Source: Gemmiger formicilis (GTDB taxonomy: Bacteria > Bacillota > Clostridia > Oscillospirales > Ruminococcaceae). Taken from it: DNA of 64,000 bases. Of this stretch, positions 9,712 to 19,368 are shown piece after piece (position 1 is the stretch's first letter; the number at the start of each line of letters is the position of its first letter). Position numbers and translations under genes: made by a program. The notes under the pieces were generated by a model that saw only the letters and a list, made by a program, of their open reading frames with translations, was not told the origin of the DNA and did no database searches. The stretch spans positions 147,201 to 211,200 of the forward strand of contig NZ_JANGCG010000003.1 in assembly GCF_024462815.1 (NCBI RefSeq), in the 5' to 3' direction.

Positions 9712-9756
9712 GTACGGGCGTTCCTTCTTTGCAAAGAAGGAACCGAAGAAATTCCA
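9712..9756 (+). repeat. 3'-end hairpin repeat, copy 1
   Basis: Contains a perfect palindrome at 9721-9742 (TTCCTTCTTTG/CAAAGAAGGAA) followed by a conserved flank ending in AGAAATTCCAA. The same ~45 bp occurs inverted at 24860-24905, just after the phosphofructokinase gene. Both copies sit immediately 3' of a coding region in the sense orientation, so it may be a transcript-end or stability element. Confidence 0.8.
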
Positions 9757-9862
9757 AACATATTGGGCGCTGCTGTCGCAAGACGGCGGCGCCTTTTGCT
9801 GTGGCAGTTATCGCTCCCCAGTGCGGCGCATACCATTATAAACCGGAAAAGGGGGCGTAGCT

Positions 9863-10642
9863 ATGCAAACTTCACCACTTGTACTTACCACGCTGGCGGG
9901 GCTGTCCACAGGGCTGGGCGGGCTGCTGGCGGTGCTCTGCACACCGACCGAGGGGCTTCTCGCCGCCAGTGCGGGCTTTGCAGGCGGCGTTATGTTGACG
10001 GCATCACTGGCCGATTTGATGCCGGAGGCACTCGCGTTTTACGGCGGGTATCTGTCGCCGCTGGCCTGCGGCGGGGCGGTTGTGTCCCTGCTGGCGCTGG
10101 GTATGGTGGCGGCGGGGCTGCTGGGGCGGCTGCTCCCGGACGAGGCGGCGCTGGCCGCCCGGCTGGATTCCGCCGCTGACCCGGCGCGTGCGGCGGCGCT
10201 GCGCACGGCGCTTGTCACAGGGGCGGCGCTGCTGCTGCACAATTTCCCGGAGGGCGTTCTCACCTTTTTTGCGGGAACGGCTGACCCTGCGTTAGGTCTG
10301 CGCACCGCGGCGGCAATCGCCCTGCACAACATCCCCGAGGGGCTGGCTGTGGCCGTGCCCTTTGCCTACGCCGCCCGCAGCCGCACAGTGGGCGCAGCGG
10401 CGGCGCTTGTCTCCGGGCTGGCTGAGCCCTTGGGCGCGGTGCTGGCGTGGCTGGCCCTGCGGCAGCTGTTTACACAGGGCTTTTTGAATGGCACGGTCGT
10501 GCTGGCGGCGGGCGTTATGGTCTGGGTTGCGTTGGCCCAGCTGCTGCCCGGCGCGTTTGCACCCCGGCACCGCACCGCCGGTATTCTGGGCGCTTCGTCC
10601 GGCTGCCTGCTCATGCTATTGGGCATTGCGGCGCTGCCGTAA
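9863..10642 (+). CDS. ZIP-family metal transporter
   Basis: 259 residues with about eight hydrophobic segments. The two hallmark metal-binding motifs are HNFPEG (about residue 128) and HNIPEG (about residue 155) in adjacent helices, as in ZupT. Predicted to bring Zn2+ or other divalent ions into the cytoplasm. The His-rich cytoplasmic loop seen in some members is missing; an Ala/Asp/Arg-rich loop replaces it. Start chosen at ATG 9863 behind AAAAGGGGG. It stands alone between deoC and a lipoprotein gene. Confidence 0.9.
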   Translation: MQTSPLVLTTLAGLSTGLGGLLAVLCTPTEGLLAASAGFAGGVMLTASLADLMPEALAFYGGYLSPLACGGAVVSLLALGMVAAGLLGRLLPDEAALAARLDSAADPARAAALRTALVTGAALLLHNFPEGVLTFFAGTADPALGLRTAAAIALHNIPEGLAVAVPFAYAARSRTVGAAAALVSGLAEPLGAVLAWLALRQLFTQGFLNGTVVLAAGVMVWVALAQLLPGAFAPRHRTAGILGASSGCLLMLLGIAALP

Positions 10643-10729
10643 ATGTGGTATACTATATTCGTATAACTGTCTGGGCAGGGACGCTGCCCACCCTGTGTGA
10701 AATTGTATTCCGGAAAGGAGTGGCCCGAT

Positions 10730-12031
10730 ATGTGGAAAAAGAGTACGGCGCTGCTCCTTGCGGTGTCGCTGCTGGCTGGGTGCAGCGCGGTGGGGGATGT
10801 GGAAACCCTCCTGCGCGCCCCGCAGCTTTCCGGCGAGAGCGCAGCCCTGCAGAAGGCGCTGAACAGCTTCCTGGGCAGCAGCGCAACCCTGAAATTCCCC
10901 GCCAGCGGTGATTTCCTCTCGCCCTTCGCCTTCGGCGATTGGGACGGCGACGGCATCGACGAGGCGGCGATTCTCTACACCACCGACACCACCAGTTCCA
11001 ACGTCTGGCTGGCGGTGCTGGAGCCCACCGGCGAGAACAGCTGGCGCGTCAGCCGCGCTGTGGAGGGCCTGACCGGCGAGGTGCAGAGCTTCTCGGCCGC
11101 GCACCTCAAGGACACCACCAGCCAGCAGCTGCTGGCCGGGTACATCTCGCCGCAGGGCGACCAGTATCTGGTTGTCTACCAATATGACGGTGATACGTTA
11201 TCCACAGTCATCAGCAAGAGCTACACCGATATGATTGTGGCGGATTTCACCGGCAAGGGGGACACGCAGGATCTGGTGCTGGCCTTGCCGCCGGACACCG
11301 AGCTGGGCGGCGTCACCCTGCAGCTGCTGACCGCCAACGATGGCGAGTTCCGTTCCACCCAGACGCTGAATCTGGGTGAGGGCGTCTACAGCAGCTGCGC
11401 GGCGCTGCACGCGGGTGTGGGCAGTGACGATGGTATGTATCTGGTGATGGATGCCTGGACCGGGACAAGCAGTCTGGTGTCCGACATTATTCTGTATGAC
11501 CCGGAAACCGGCTTTTTGCAGCCGTACCGCCCGAGCGGCATGAGCGATATTCAGCGCAGCACCCTGCGGTATCACGCGGATTTGCGCAGCTTTGACATAG
11601 ACGGCAACGGCACCGTGGACATTCCTGCCGAAATTGACGACGGCGGCACCCTGCAGACGCCGATGGACAAGCGGCTGAGCTTTGTGCTGTGGAAGGATTA
11701 CACCACGCCCACCGGCGGCAACAGCCGGTTTGGCCTTTATGACAGCGAGTATAACCTGTTTATGCAGCTGCCGGAGTCGATGCACGGCAGCGTGCTGGTG
11801 CACTCTAACCAAAGCGGCACCGGTTGGCTGATTTGCAACGCCGAGGGCACAACGGTCTACTGCGAAATGCGGGTGGTTGACCCCGCCGACAACGCAGCCA
11901 CCGGCACCGGCAACTATCTGCGCATTGCCAACATCGGCAGCCAGCAGCTGCAGGCACGTATTGTCACGCCGTATTACGGCTTGAGTCTCGATTCCATCAG
12001 CCAGAACACTGTGCTGCTGGGGTCAAATTGA
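10730..12031 (+). CDS. Secreted lipoprotein with beta-propeller-like repeats, unknown role
   Basis: 433 residues from ATG 10730 behind GGAAAGGAG. The signal peptide ends in a clear lipobox (LLAGC, Cys at about 17), so the protein is lipid-anchored outside the cell. The mature part holds Asp/Gly-rich strands such as 'GDWDGDGIDEAAILY' and 'DIDGNGTVDIP' that resemble FG-GAP/VCBS-type repeats. It lies 18 bases upstream of a response regulator and kinase pair; a sensor-accessory or cell-wall role is possible but only inferred. Confidence 0.75.
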   Translation: MWKKSTALLLAVSLLAGCSAVGDVETLLRAPQLSGESAALQKALNSFLGSSATLKFPASGDFLSPFAFGDWDGDGIDEAAILYTTDTTSSNVWLAVLEPTGENSWRVSRAVEGLTGEVQSFSAAHLKDTTSQQLLAGYISPQGDQYLVVYQYDGDTLSTVISKSYTDMIVADFTGKGDTQDLVLALPPDTELGGVTLQLLTANDGEFRSTQTLNLGEGVYSSCAALHAGVGSDDGMYLVMDAWTGTSSLVSDIILYDPETGFLQPYRPSGMSDIQRSTLRYHADLRSFDIDGNGTVDIPAEIDDGGTLQTPMDKRLSFVLWKDYTTPTGGNSRFGLYDSEYNLFMQLPESMHGSVLVHSNQSGTGWLICNAEGTTVYCEMRVVDPADNAATGTGNYLRIANIGSQQLQARIVTPYYGLSLDSISQNTVLLGSN

Positions 12032-12049
12032 TAAAGAAGGGAAAGGCTT

Positions 12050-12754
12050 ATGAAACGAGTTTTGGTAGTCGAGGACGAAGCCAGCATCCGCGAAATGGTA
12101 GCCCTGAACCTGAAAATGGCGGGCTTGGAGGTCATCGAGGCCCCCAGCGCCGAGCGTGCGCTGGAACTGATGCATGAGGAAAAGCCCTGCGATGCGGCAC
12201 TGCTGGACATTATGCTGCCGGGTATGGACGGCCTGAGCCTGTGCGAGACCATCCGCCGCGATGACAGCGATATTGGCATTATCATCGTGTCGGCCAAGGG
12301 GCAGGAGAGCGATAAAATCCGCGGGCTGTCCATCGGCGCGGATGATTACATCACCAAGCCCTTCTCGGTGTCGGAGTTGATTGCCCGGCTGGAAGCGCTG
12401 ACCCGCCGCATCCACCGCGGCGGCAGCAACGCGGCCAAGCCTGCCGAGGAGCCCGAGCAGCTGGTCAGCGGGCCGTTTGTGCTGGACGAAAAGAGCCGTA
12501 TTCTGTACAAGTCCGGCACCCCCATCGACCTCACGCAGGTCGAGTTCCAGATTATGGAGCTGTTCTTCCGCAACCCGGCCACGGCGCTGGTGCGTGAGAA
12601 AATTCTGGAGGGCGTCTGGGGTAAGAACTATTTTGGCGATGTGAAAATTGTGGATGTCAACATCCGCCGCCTGCGCATGAAGATTGAGGACGAGCCCAGC
12701 AGCCCCCAGCACATTCTGACCGTGTGGGGCTATGGCTACCGCTGGAACGCATAA
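12050..12754 (+). CDS. OmpR/PhoB-family response regulator
   Basis: 234 residues: an N-terminal receiver domain (about 1-115) with acidic pocket E8-D9, phosphoacceptor D53 (LLDIMLPGMDG) and Lys in 'ITKPF', then a winged-helix DNA-binding domain (about 135-232) ending in 'ILTVWGYGYRW', typical of the family. Ten bases or so follow before the reading frame holding the kinase opens, and the true kinase start is 57 bases downstream, so the pair forms one operon with the upstream lipoprotein. Similar to PhoP/ResD-type regulators; the target genes are not visible. Confidence 0.95.
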   Translation: MKRVLVVEDEASIREMVALNLKMAGLEVIEAPSAERALELMHEEKPCDAALLDIMLPGMDGLSLCETIRRDDSDIGIIIVSAKGQESDKIRGLSIGADDYITKPFSVSELIARLEALTRRIHRGGSNAAKPAEEPEQLVSGPFVLDEKSRILYKSGTPIDLTQVEFQIMELFFRNPATALVREKILEGVWGKNYFGDVKIVDVNIRRLRMKIEDEPSSPQHILTVWGYGYRWNA

Positions 12755-12811
12755 CCGGCGGGATTGCAATTTGACGCTGTACAGTACATTTGTGGGAAGG
12801 AGGGGCTTTTC

Positions 12812-14260
12812 ATGCAGTCAGGCAGCATCATCCGCCGCTGGATACGCGGCAGCCTGCTGATTACAGTGCTGGTGCTTGTGCTGGCGGAGGGGCTCTTTCT
12901 CTACTACAGCTACAATGACCTGTACGGCGGTGTGGAGCGCGCGGTCGAGAACCGGTTTTCCACCGTGGTGGGCCGTCTGCAGGCCACCGGCACGGCGGGC
13001 AACACCGCTACCACCGCCGAAAGCCGCGCCAACGTCCTGCGCCGCGTGGTGGAGCAGTTTGACGAAAAGGATAAATTTGAATTTATGCTGCTGGATGGGC
13101 AGGGCGTGATACTGGCCACCAGCAGCGGCACGATGAATCGCGACCTGACGGACGGCACCGACTATGGCCGTGCGTTGAGCACCGCCGACGGCCTTGGCTC
13201 GGCTATCTTTACCACGCCGCAGGGCGAGCGCGTTATGGCCGTGACCATGTTGGTGCCCTACGCCGCGGGCAGCATTGCCGCCATGCGGATGGTCACCAGC
13301 CTATCGCTGGTGGACACCCAGTGGTGGCGCACCGTGGCGGTCTGTGCCGGGCTGGGAGTGCTGGTGCTGGCTTTTACCGTGTGGAGCGGCCTGTTTTTTG
13401 TGCGCTCCATCGTGCGCCCGCTGGGCGAGGTGGAGGCCACCGCAACCAAAATCGCCAAGGGCGATATGAAAGTCCGCCTGCCGGATGCCCCCTACGATGA
13501 TGAAATCGGCCGTCTGTGCAAGACCATCAACCAGATGGCGGAGGATTTGGCCGAGACGGAACGGCTTAAAAATGAGTTTATCTCCTCGGTCAGCCATGAG
13601 CTGCGCACGCCGCTGACCTCCATCAAGGGTTGGGTCGAAACTATCAGCAATATTGACGACCCAACGAACGAAAACTACCGCCGCGGACTGTCGGTCATCG
13701 GCACCGAGACCGACCGGCTCTACACGATGGTGGAGGAACTGCTGGATTTTTCCCGCCTGCAGAATGGCATCAAGATGAACTGTCAGGTGCTGGATCTGGT
13801 GGCCGAGGCCACCGATGCCGCCCTGTTTGTGGAGGCGCGGATTCAGCAGGAGGGAATGCAGCTGGTCTACGCCGAGCCGCCGGATCCCTACCCGGTGTGG
13901 GCAGACCCGGCGCGGCTGCGGCAGGTATTTGTAAATTTGTTCGATAACGCGATAAAATATTCTGAGCCGGGCGGCACCATCTTCCTGACGCTGCGCCGCG
14001 GGCCCGACACGGTCAGCGCGTCTATCCGCGACCAAGGGCGCGGCATTGCCCCGGATGACCTTGAAAAAGTCAAGCAGAAATTCTTCAAGGCGAAGAACTC
14101 GGTGCGCGGCTCCGGCATTGGTCTGGCGGTTGTGGATGAAATTGTCCAGACGCTGGGTGGCCGGTTTGAGATTGCCTCCACGCTGGGGCAGGGAACCACC
14201 GTGACCGTCACGCTGCCCATCTACCACCCCGGGCAGGAGCATCTGCACGAAAAAATATAA
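12812..14260 (+). CDS. Sensor histidine kinase (HAMP, HisKA, HATPase)
   Basis: 482 residues from ATG 12812, which has GGAAGGAGG upstream; the open frame extends further 5' without one. Two membrane helices (about 12-30 and 170-195) enclose an external sensor loop of about 135 residues. Then come a HAMP domain, the H-box 'VSHELRTPLTSIKG' with H262, and an ATPase domain with N-box 'LFDNAIKYS', G1 'DQGRGI' and G2 'GSGIGLAVV'. This is the PhoR/ResE layout and the partner of the preceding response regulator. Confidence 0.95.
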   Translation: MQSGSIIRRWIRGSLLITVLVLVLAEGLFLYYSYNDLYGGVERAVENRFSTVVGRLQATGTAGNTATTAESRANVLRRVVEQFDEKDKFEFMLLDGQGVILATSSGTMNRDLTDGTDYGRALSTADGLGSAIFTTPQGERVMAVTMLVPYAAGSIAAMRMVTSLSLVDTQWWRTVAVCAGLGVLVLAFTVWSGLFFVRSIVRPLGEVEATATKIAKGDMKVRLPDAPYDDEIGRLCKTINQMAEDLAETERLKNEFISSVSHELRTPLTSIKGWVETISNIDDPTNENYRRGLSVIGTETDRLYTMVEELLDFSRLQNGIKMNCQVLDLVAEATDAALFVEARIQQEGMQLVYAEPPDPYPVWADPARLRQVFVNLFDNAIKYSEPGGTIFLTLRRGPDTVSASIRDQGRGIAPDDLEKVKQKFFKAKNSVRGSGIGLAVVDEIVQTLGGRFEIASTLGQGTTVTVTLPIYHPGQEHLHEKI

Positions 14261-14310
14261 CGCCCAGCCGCACAAAAAGCGCGGCGCGGCGCTGAAAAAG
14301 GAGAATACCT

Positions 14311-15237
14311 ATGTCCAAAGAATTCCGCACCTCTGTGGGTGGACAGGCCCTGATGGAGGGCATTATGATGCGCGGGCCGGAAAAAATCTGCTGTGCCGTG
14401 CGCAAGCCGGACGGCACGATCGATTTAAGCTATGACACGGTCACCACCCATTGGTACAACCGTATTCCGCTGGTGCGCGGCGTCTGCAATATGGCGGAAA
14501 ACCTCTATAAGGGCTACAAATACCTGATGCACGCCGCCGATATTGCAATGGAGGGCGAGACCGAGCCTGCTGAGTCTAAGCTGGACAAATGGTTCGAGGA
14601 GCACGCCACCCCCGCGGTGCAGAACGCGCTGATGGCCTGCGCGGCCTTTGCGGGCGTGCTGCTGGCGCTCTTTCTGTTCACCTTCCTGCCCACCTTTCTG
14701 ACCGGCCTTGTTATGAAGGCTGTGCCCCTTGGCCGGTGGCCGCGGGTCATTCTGGAAGGTGTGCTGAAGATGGCCATTTTTCTGGGGTATATGTTCCTCT
14801 GCACCCGGTTCAAGGAGCTGCACCGCGTGTTTGAGTACCACGGCGCCGAGCATAAGACCATCGCCTGCTATGAGGCAGGCCTGCCGCTGACCGTGGAAAA
14901 TATCCGCAAACAGAGCCGGTTCCACCCGCGCTGCGGCACCAGCTTTATGATTCTGGTAATCATTATCAGCATCTTTTTGTACGCGGTGCTGCCGTGGACC
15001 AGCACGGCCCTGCGCGTGGTGTATAAGCTCTGTATGTTCCCAATTCTTGTTGGTATATCGTATGAAATTTTAAAATGGGCAGGCCGTTCCCACAGTACGC
15101 TGGCAAAGCTCGTCTCCCAGCCGGGGCTGTGGATGCAGCGCCTGACAACCTTTGAGCCGGATGACTCGATGATTGAGGTTGCCATTGCTGCCGTGACCCC
15201 CGTACTGCCCGAAAATCAGGAGGATGCCCGCTGGTGA
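14311..15237 (+). CDS. DUF1385 membrane protein (YqhQ-like)
   Basis: 308 residues. The N-terminal 'VGGQALMEGIMMRGP' and the central 'EYHGAEHKTIACYE' are the family signature. Four hydrophobic segments (about 105-130, 140-160, 205-225, 235-255) place it in the membrane. The biochemical function is not established; in Firmicutes it is usually next to prfA/prmC, as here, where the stop codon overlaps the GTG start of prmC. Confidence 0.9.
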   Translation: MSKEFRTSVGGQALMEGIMMRGPEKICCAVRKPDGTIDLSYDTVTTHWYNRIPLVRGVCNMAENLYKGYKYLMHAADIAMEGETEPAESKLDKWFEEHATPAVQNALMACAAFAGVLLALFLFTFLPTFLTGLVMKAVPLGRWPRVILEGVLKMAIFLGYMFLCTRFKELHRVFEYHGAEHKTIACYEAGLPLTVENIRKQSRFHPRCGTSFMILVIIISIFLYAVLPWTSTALRVVYKLCMFPILVGISYEILKWAGRSHSTLAKLVSQPGLWMQRLTTFEPDDSMIEVAIAAVTPVLPENQEDARW

Positions 15238-16064
15238 ATACTGCCTATCAGAATCTTTGCGCCCGGCTGATGATGGCCGGTGTACCCGATGCCCGCTTTG
15301 ACGCGGCGCAGCTTTATCAATTTGCCACCGGCCGCGACCCGCGGCTGGACGATGGCCCCACCCCCGCCGAGGCCTCGCGTCTGGCCGTTCTGGCCGAGCG
15401 CCGCGCCGCCCGCGAGCCGCTGCAGTATCTGCTGGGCGAGTGGGACTTTATGGACTTTACGCTCAAGGTGGGCCGCGGCGTGCTCTGCCCCCGCGCCGAC
15501 AGCGAGGTTGTCTGCGAGACAGCCATTGAGCTTCTGCAGGAGGTGCCTGCCCCCACGGTCTATGACCTCTGCGCGGGCACGGGCTGTCTGGGCATCGGCA
15601 TTGCAAAGCATCTGCCCGAGGCCAAGGTGACCTGCGTGGAAAAAAGCGCCGACGCATGGCCCTACCTGACCGCCAACGTGTCCGGAACCGGCGTGCAGGC
15701 GGTGCAGAATGACATCCTTACCTATTATAAATCACTGCCCGCCGGTGAGGCGGATTTGATTATCTCCAACCCGCCCTATCTGACCGCGCAGGAGATGGCC
15801 AGTCTGATGCCCGAAACCGCTAAGGAGCCTACTGTGGCGCTGGACGGCGGCGCGGACGGACTGGATTTCTACCGCGTTCTGACGGCCAACTACCGTGACG
15901 CGCTGCGCCCGGGCGGCTGGCTGGTGTTGGAAATCGGCTACGCGCAGGCGGAGGACGTGCTGGCGCTGGGTGCGGCCCACCACTGGGTCAACGGCAGCTG
16001 CCGCAAGGACTGCGGCGGCAATGACCGCGTTATTTTGCTGCAAAAACCCGAAAAAATTAGTTGA
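15234..16064 (+). CDS. prmC: Release factor N5-glutamine methyltransferase
   Basis: 276 residues from GTG 15234 (GTGA overlap with the DUF1385 gene). An N-terminal helical domain (about 1-85) precedes a Rossmann methyltransferase domain with 'VYDLCAGTGCLGIGIA' for S-adenosylmethionine and the catalytic NPPY motif in 'IISNPPYLT'. It methylates the GGQ glutamine of peptide-chain release factors and so tunes translation termination. The C-terminal 'RKDCGGNDRVI' is also typical. Confidence 0.95.
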   Translation: MNTAYQNLCARLMMAGVPDARFDAAQLYQFATGRDPRLDDGPTPAEASRLAVLAERRAAREPLQYLLGEWDFMDFTLKVGRGVLCPRADSEVVCETAIELLQEVPAPTVYDLCAGTGCLGIGIAKHLPEAKVTCVEKSADAWPYLTANVSGTGVQAVQNDILTYYKSLPAGEADLIISNPPYLTAQEMASLMPETAKEPTVALDGGADGLDFYRVLTANYRDALRPGGWLVLEIGYAQAEDVLALGAAHHWVNGSCRKDCGGNDRVILLQKPEKIS

Positions 16065-16091
16065 AAATCCGATTTATAGGACAAAAAACGC

Positions 16092-16131
16092 ACAACAAAA
16101 TGTTGTAATTTGTTTGTGAATCGTATATAAT
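16092..16131 (+). promoter_or_regulatory. recA promoter with overlapping palindrome
   Basis: A -35 TTGTAA at 16103-16108 and a -10 TATAAT at 16126-16131 are 17 bases apart. A palindrome ACAACA-AAA-TGTTGT (16092-16106) overlaps the -35, a sensible operator position. The usual Gram-positive LexA box (CGAAC-N4-GTTCG) is not seen, so SOS control would need another sequence. Confidence 0.75.
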
Positions 16132-16182
16132 AGACACAAACGCAAATCATAACCCTATGGTTGAGATAAAAGGAGACGCAAC

Positions 16183-17355
16183 ATGGCAGCAAAAAAAGAT
16201 ACTACCCCCAAGACGGCAGGCCCTGCCGCCGATAAGAAGGCCGCGCTGGAAACCGCGCTGGCACAGATTGAAAAGCAGTTCGGCAAGGGTGCCGTTATGA
16301 AGCTGGGTGCCAATGTCACGATGCAGGTCGATGCCATCCCCACCGGCAGCCTGGGCCTTGATCTGGCACTGGGCATCGGCGGCGTGCCCCGCGGCCGTAT
16401 TGTCGAGGTCTACGGCCCCGAATCCTCCGGCAAAACCACGCTGGCCCTGCAGATTCTGGCCGAGGCACAGAAGATGGGCGGCGAGGTCGCCTTCATCGAC
16501 GTTGAGCACGCGCTGGACCCGACCTATGCCGCCGCGCTCGGCGTTGACATCGACAGCCTGCTGGTCAGCCAGCCCGACACCGGCGAGCAGGCCATGGAAA
16601 TCTGTGAGGCGCTTGTGCGCTCCGGCGCGATTGACGCCGTGGTTGTCGACTCCGTGGCCGCTATGGTGCCCCGTGCCGAGATTGAGGGCGAGATGGGCGA
16701 CAGCCACGTCGGCCTGCAGGCCCGCCTGATGAGCCAGGCTCTGCGCAAGCTGACCGGCGTTATCGGCAAGACGAACACGGTCTGCATCTTCATCAACCAG
16801 CTGCGTGAGAAGGTGGGCATTGTCTACGGCAACCCCGAGGTCACCACCGGCGGCCGTGCGCTGAAGTATTACTCCAGCGTGCGTATCGACGTGCGCCGTA
16901 TCGAGGGTCTGAAGGACTCCACCGGTGCCTTCATCGGCAACCGCACCCGCGCAAAAATTGTCAAGAACAAGGTTGCACCGCCGTTCCGTGAGGCAGAGTT
17001 TGATATTATGTTCGGCGAGGGCATCTCCAAAATCGGTGAGATTCTGGATTTGGGCGTCAAGCTGGGCGTTGTGCAGAAGAGCGGTGCGTGGTTCAACTAC
17101 GGCGAAATGCGCCTGGGCCAGGGCCGCGACAATGCCAAGATTTTCCTGAAGGAGCACCCCGAGGTCTCCGCTGAAATTGAGAAAATTGTGCGTGCCAACG
17201 CAGACCGCCTGCTGGCCGCCGGCAAGAAGGGCACCGTGAAGCCGCTGGACCCCAGCGAAATCGTCAAGCCCGTGGCCGAGGGTGAGGCCCCGGCTGCCCC
17301 CGCCGCCAAGACCACCGGCAGCGAGGTTGACCTCGATATCATGGTCGACGAATAA
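16183..17355 (+). CDS. recA: Recombinase A
   Basis: 390 residues. Forms filaments on single-stranded DNA, drives strand exchange and SOS induction. Walker A 'GPESSGKTT' is at about 76-84, Walker B 'AVVVDSVAA' at about 150, and the L1/L2 DNA-binding loops are present. The C-terminal tail is long and acidic/alanine-rich (about 345-390). Read with AAAAGGAGACGC upstream of ATG. recX follows 3 bases later, so the inhibitor is co-transcribed. Confidence 0.98.
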   Translation: MAAKKDTTPKTAGPAADKKAALETALAQIEKQFGKGAVMKLGANVTMQVDAIPTGSLGLDLALGIGGVPRGRIVEVYGPESSGKTTLALQILAEAQKMGGEVAFIDVEHALDPTYAAALGVDIDSLLVSQPDTGEQAMEICEALVRSGAIDAVVVDSVAAMVPRAEIEGEMGDSHVGLQARLMSQALRKLTGVIGKTNTVCIFINQLREKVGIVYGNPEVTTGGRALKYYSSVRIDVRRIEGLKDSTGAFIGNRTRAKIVKNKVAPPFREAEFDIMFGEGISKIGEILDLGVKLGVVQKSGAWFNYGEMRLGQGRDNAKIFLKEHPEVSAEIEKIVRANADRLLAAGKKGTVKPLDPSEIVKPVAEGEAPAAPAAKTTGSEVDLDIMVDE

Positions 17356-17358
17356 GCA

Positions 17359-17979
17359 ATGGCACGGCTGACCCAGATTAAAGAGACAAAAAAAGGCCGT
17401 CTTGCGCTGTTTTTTGACGGCGAGTTCGCCTTCTCTCTGGATGAGGACACCTTTGCGGATGCAGGGCTTCATCAGGATGACGAACTGGAGGACTGGCAGA
17501 TTGAGGAGCTGCGCAAAAAGAGCGAGACCCGCCGCGCACTGGACAAGGCGATGGACTATCTTTCGCTGCGCGACCACGCGGCAGGGGAGCTCTACCAGAA
17601 GCTCTGCCGCAAGTTTGACGCCCACAGCGCCGCCTACGCCGTGGCGCGGGCGGGGGAGTTGGGCCTGCTGAACGATGCAGCCTTTGCCCGCCGCCGCGCC
17701 GCCGAGCTATTGCGCAAGCGGAAATCGCGCCGCGAAATTATGAATGACCTGAACGCCAAGGGCATTGACCGCGATACGGCCGCGGCCGCGATGGAGGAAC
17801 TTTTTGCCGAGACCGAGGACGGCGAAAGCCCCGAGCTTGCCACGGCCCGCGCCCTTGTGGAGCGCCAGTATGCCGCCAAGCTGGCCGCCGGTAAGCGTGA
17901 CCAGGTGGCGGCGGCGCTGGCCCGGCGCGGCTTCAGCCATGCGGTCATCCGCGAGGTGCTGGACAACGATAGCTTATAA
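17359..17979 (+). CDS. recX: Regulatory protein RecX
   Basis: 206 residues made almost entirely of helices, with the three-helix RecX repeats and typical 'ALDKAMDYLSLRDHA' and 'LARRGFSHAVIREVL' segments. RecX binds RecA filaments and limits their growth. The gene is directly downstream of recA, which is a conserved arrangement. Confidence 0.93.
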   Translation: MARLTQIKETKKGRLALFFDGEFAFSLDEDTFADAGLHQDDELEDWQIEELRKKSETRRALDKAMDYLSLRDHAAGELYQKLCRKFDAHSAAYAVARAGELGLLNDAAFARRRAAELLRKRKSRREIMNDLNAKGIDRDTAAAAMEELFAETEDGESPELATARALVERQYAAKLAAGKRDQVAAALARRGFSHAVIREVLDNDSL

Positions 17980-18024
17980 AGCGCGTATCTACGCATAAAT
18001 TTTACCGATTATAAAGGACTACAT

Positions 18025-19365
18025 ATGAAAATTGCGATTATCTCTCTCGGCTGCCCGAAAAATCAGGTGGACGCCGATGTGTTCTGCCACGCCCTCATCA
18101 AGGACGGCCACACCACCGTGGGTGACCCCGCCGAGGCAGACATTATCATCATCAACACCTGCGGCTTCATCGAGTCTGCCAAGACCGAGGCTATCGAGAA
18201 CATCCTGATGGCCTGCCAGTACAAGCAGCAGAACCCGGACCTCAAGGTCATTGTCACCGGCTGTCTGGCAGAGCGCTACAAGCATCAGATTATGCAGGAG
18301 ATCCCCGAGGTGGACGCCGTTGTGGGCATTGGCTCCAACGCTGCCTTGCCCGCCATTGTCCGCCGCCTCTGCGCGGACGGCGCAGGCCAGACCGAGAGCT
18401 ACGGCCCCAAGAGCGATATGCAGCTGGGCGGTGCCCGCGTGATTTCCACCCCGCGCCACTACGCCTACCTGAAAATTGCCGAAGGCTGCAACAACGGCTG
18501 CTACTATTGCGCCATTCCGCTGATTCGCGGCGCACTGCGCAGCCGTGACATCAATGACTGCGTTGCCGAGGCCCGCTGGCTGGCAGGGGAGGGCGTGCGT
18601 GAGCTGATTCTGGTTGCGCAAGACCCCACCGCCTACGGCGAGGACTGGGGCAAGCCCGGTGCTATCTGTGAGCTGCTGGACAAGCTGCAGCAGGTGGACG
18701 GCATCCGCTGGATCCGGATTCTGTACGCCTACCCGGAGCGCATCAGCGATGCATTTATCGCCGCGATGGTCCGCAACACCAAGGTTGTGCCGTATCTCGA
18801 TTTGCCGATTCAGCACTGCGATGATGCCGTGCTAAAGGCGATGAACCGCCGCGGCGGCCGCAAGGAAATTGAGGACGCCATTGCCCGCCTGCGGGCCGCT
18901 ATCCCCGGCATCACGCTGCGCACCACCCTGATTGCAGGCTTCCCCGGCGAGACCGAGGAGCAGTATGCCGAGCTCTGCGACTTTGTCAAGACCGTCAAAT
19001 TTGACCGTCTGGGCTGCTTTGCCTACTCGGCGGAGGAGAATACGGTTGCGGCCAGAATGCCCAATCAGATTGAGGACGAGGTCAAGCAGCGCCGCGCCGA
19101 CCACATTATGGAGCTGCAGGCCGAGGTCAGCGCCGAGCGCGAGGGCGAGAAGGTGGGCCACACCTATGAGTGCATCTGCGACGGTGTTGATGACGAGACC
19201 GGTATGTACCTGCTGCGCACCAAGGCCGACTGCCCCGAGATTGACGGCAACGTGCTGACCCCCGCCGACACCCCGCTGGAGGAGGGCGCGTTCTACAACG
19301 TGACCGTGACCGATGCCGACACCTACGACCTGTACGGCTATGTGGAAGAGAAGCTGGAGGATTGA
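18025..19365 (+). CDS. rimO: Ribosomal protein S12 methylthiotransferase
   Basis: 446 residues. A radical-SAM methylthiotransferase that modifies an Asp of ribosomal protein S12. The N-terminal UPF0004 domain begins with 'SLGCPKNQVD', distinctive of RimO. The radical SAM cluster motif is GCNNGCYYC (C-x3-C-x2-C, about residues 154-161), and a C-terminal TRAM domain covers about 375-440. Four bases separate it from pgsA. Confidence 0.96.
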   Translation: MKIAIISLGCPKNQVDADVFCHALIKDGHTTVGDPAEADIIIINTCGFIESAKTEAIENILMACQYKQQNPDLKVIVTGCLAERYKHQIMQEIPEVDAVVGIGSNAALPAIVRRLCADGAGQTESYGPKSDMQLGGARVISTPRHYAYLKIAEGCNNGCYYCAIPLIRGALRSRDINDCVAEARWLAGEGVRELILVAQDPTAYGEDWGKPGAICELLDKLQQVDGIRWIRILYAYPERISDAFIAAMVRNTKVVPYLDLPIQHCDDAVLKAMNRRGGRKEIEDAIARLRAAIPGITLRTTLIAGFPGETEEQYAELCDFVKTVKFDRLGCFAYSAEENTVAARMPNQIEDEVKQRRADHIMELQAEVSAEREGEKVGHTYECICDGVDDETGMYLLRTKADCPEIDGNVLTPADTPLEEGAFYNVTVTDADTYDLYGYVEEKLED

Positions 19366-19368
19366 TGT

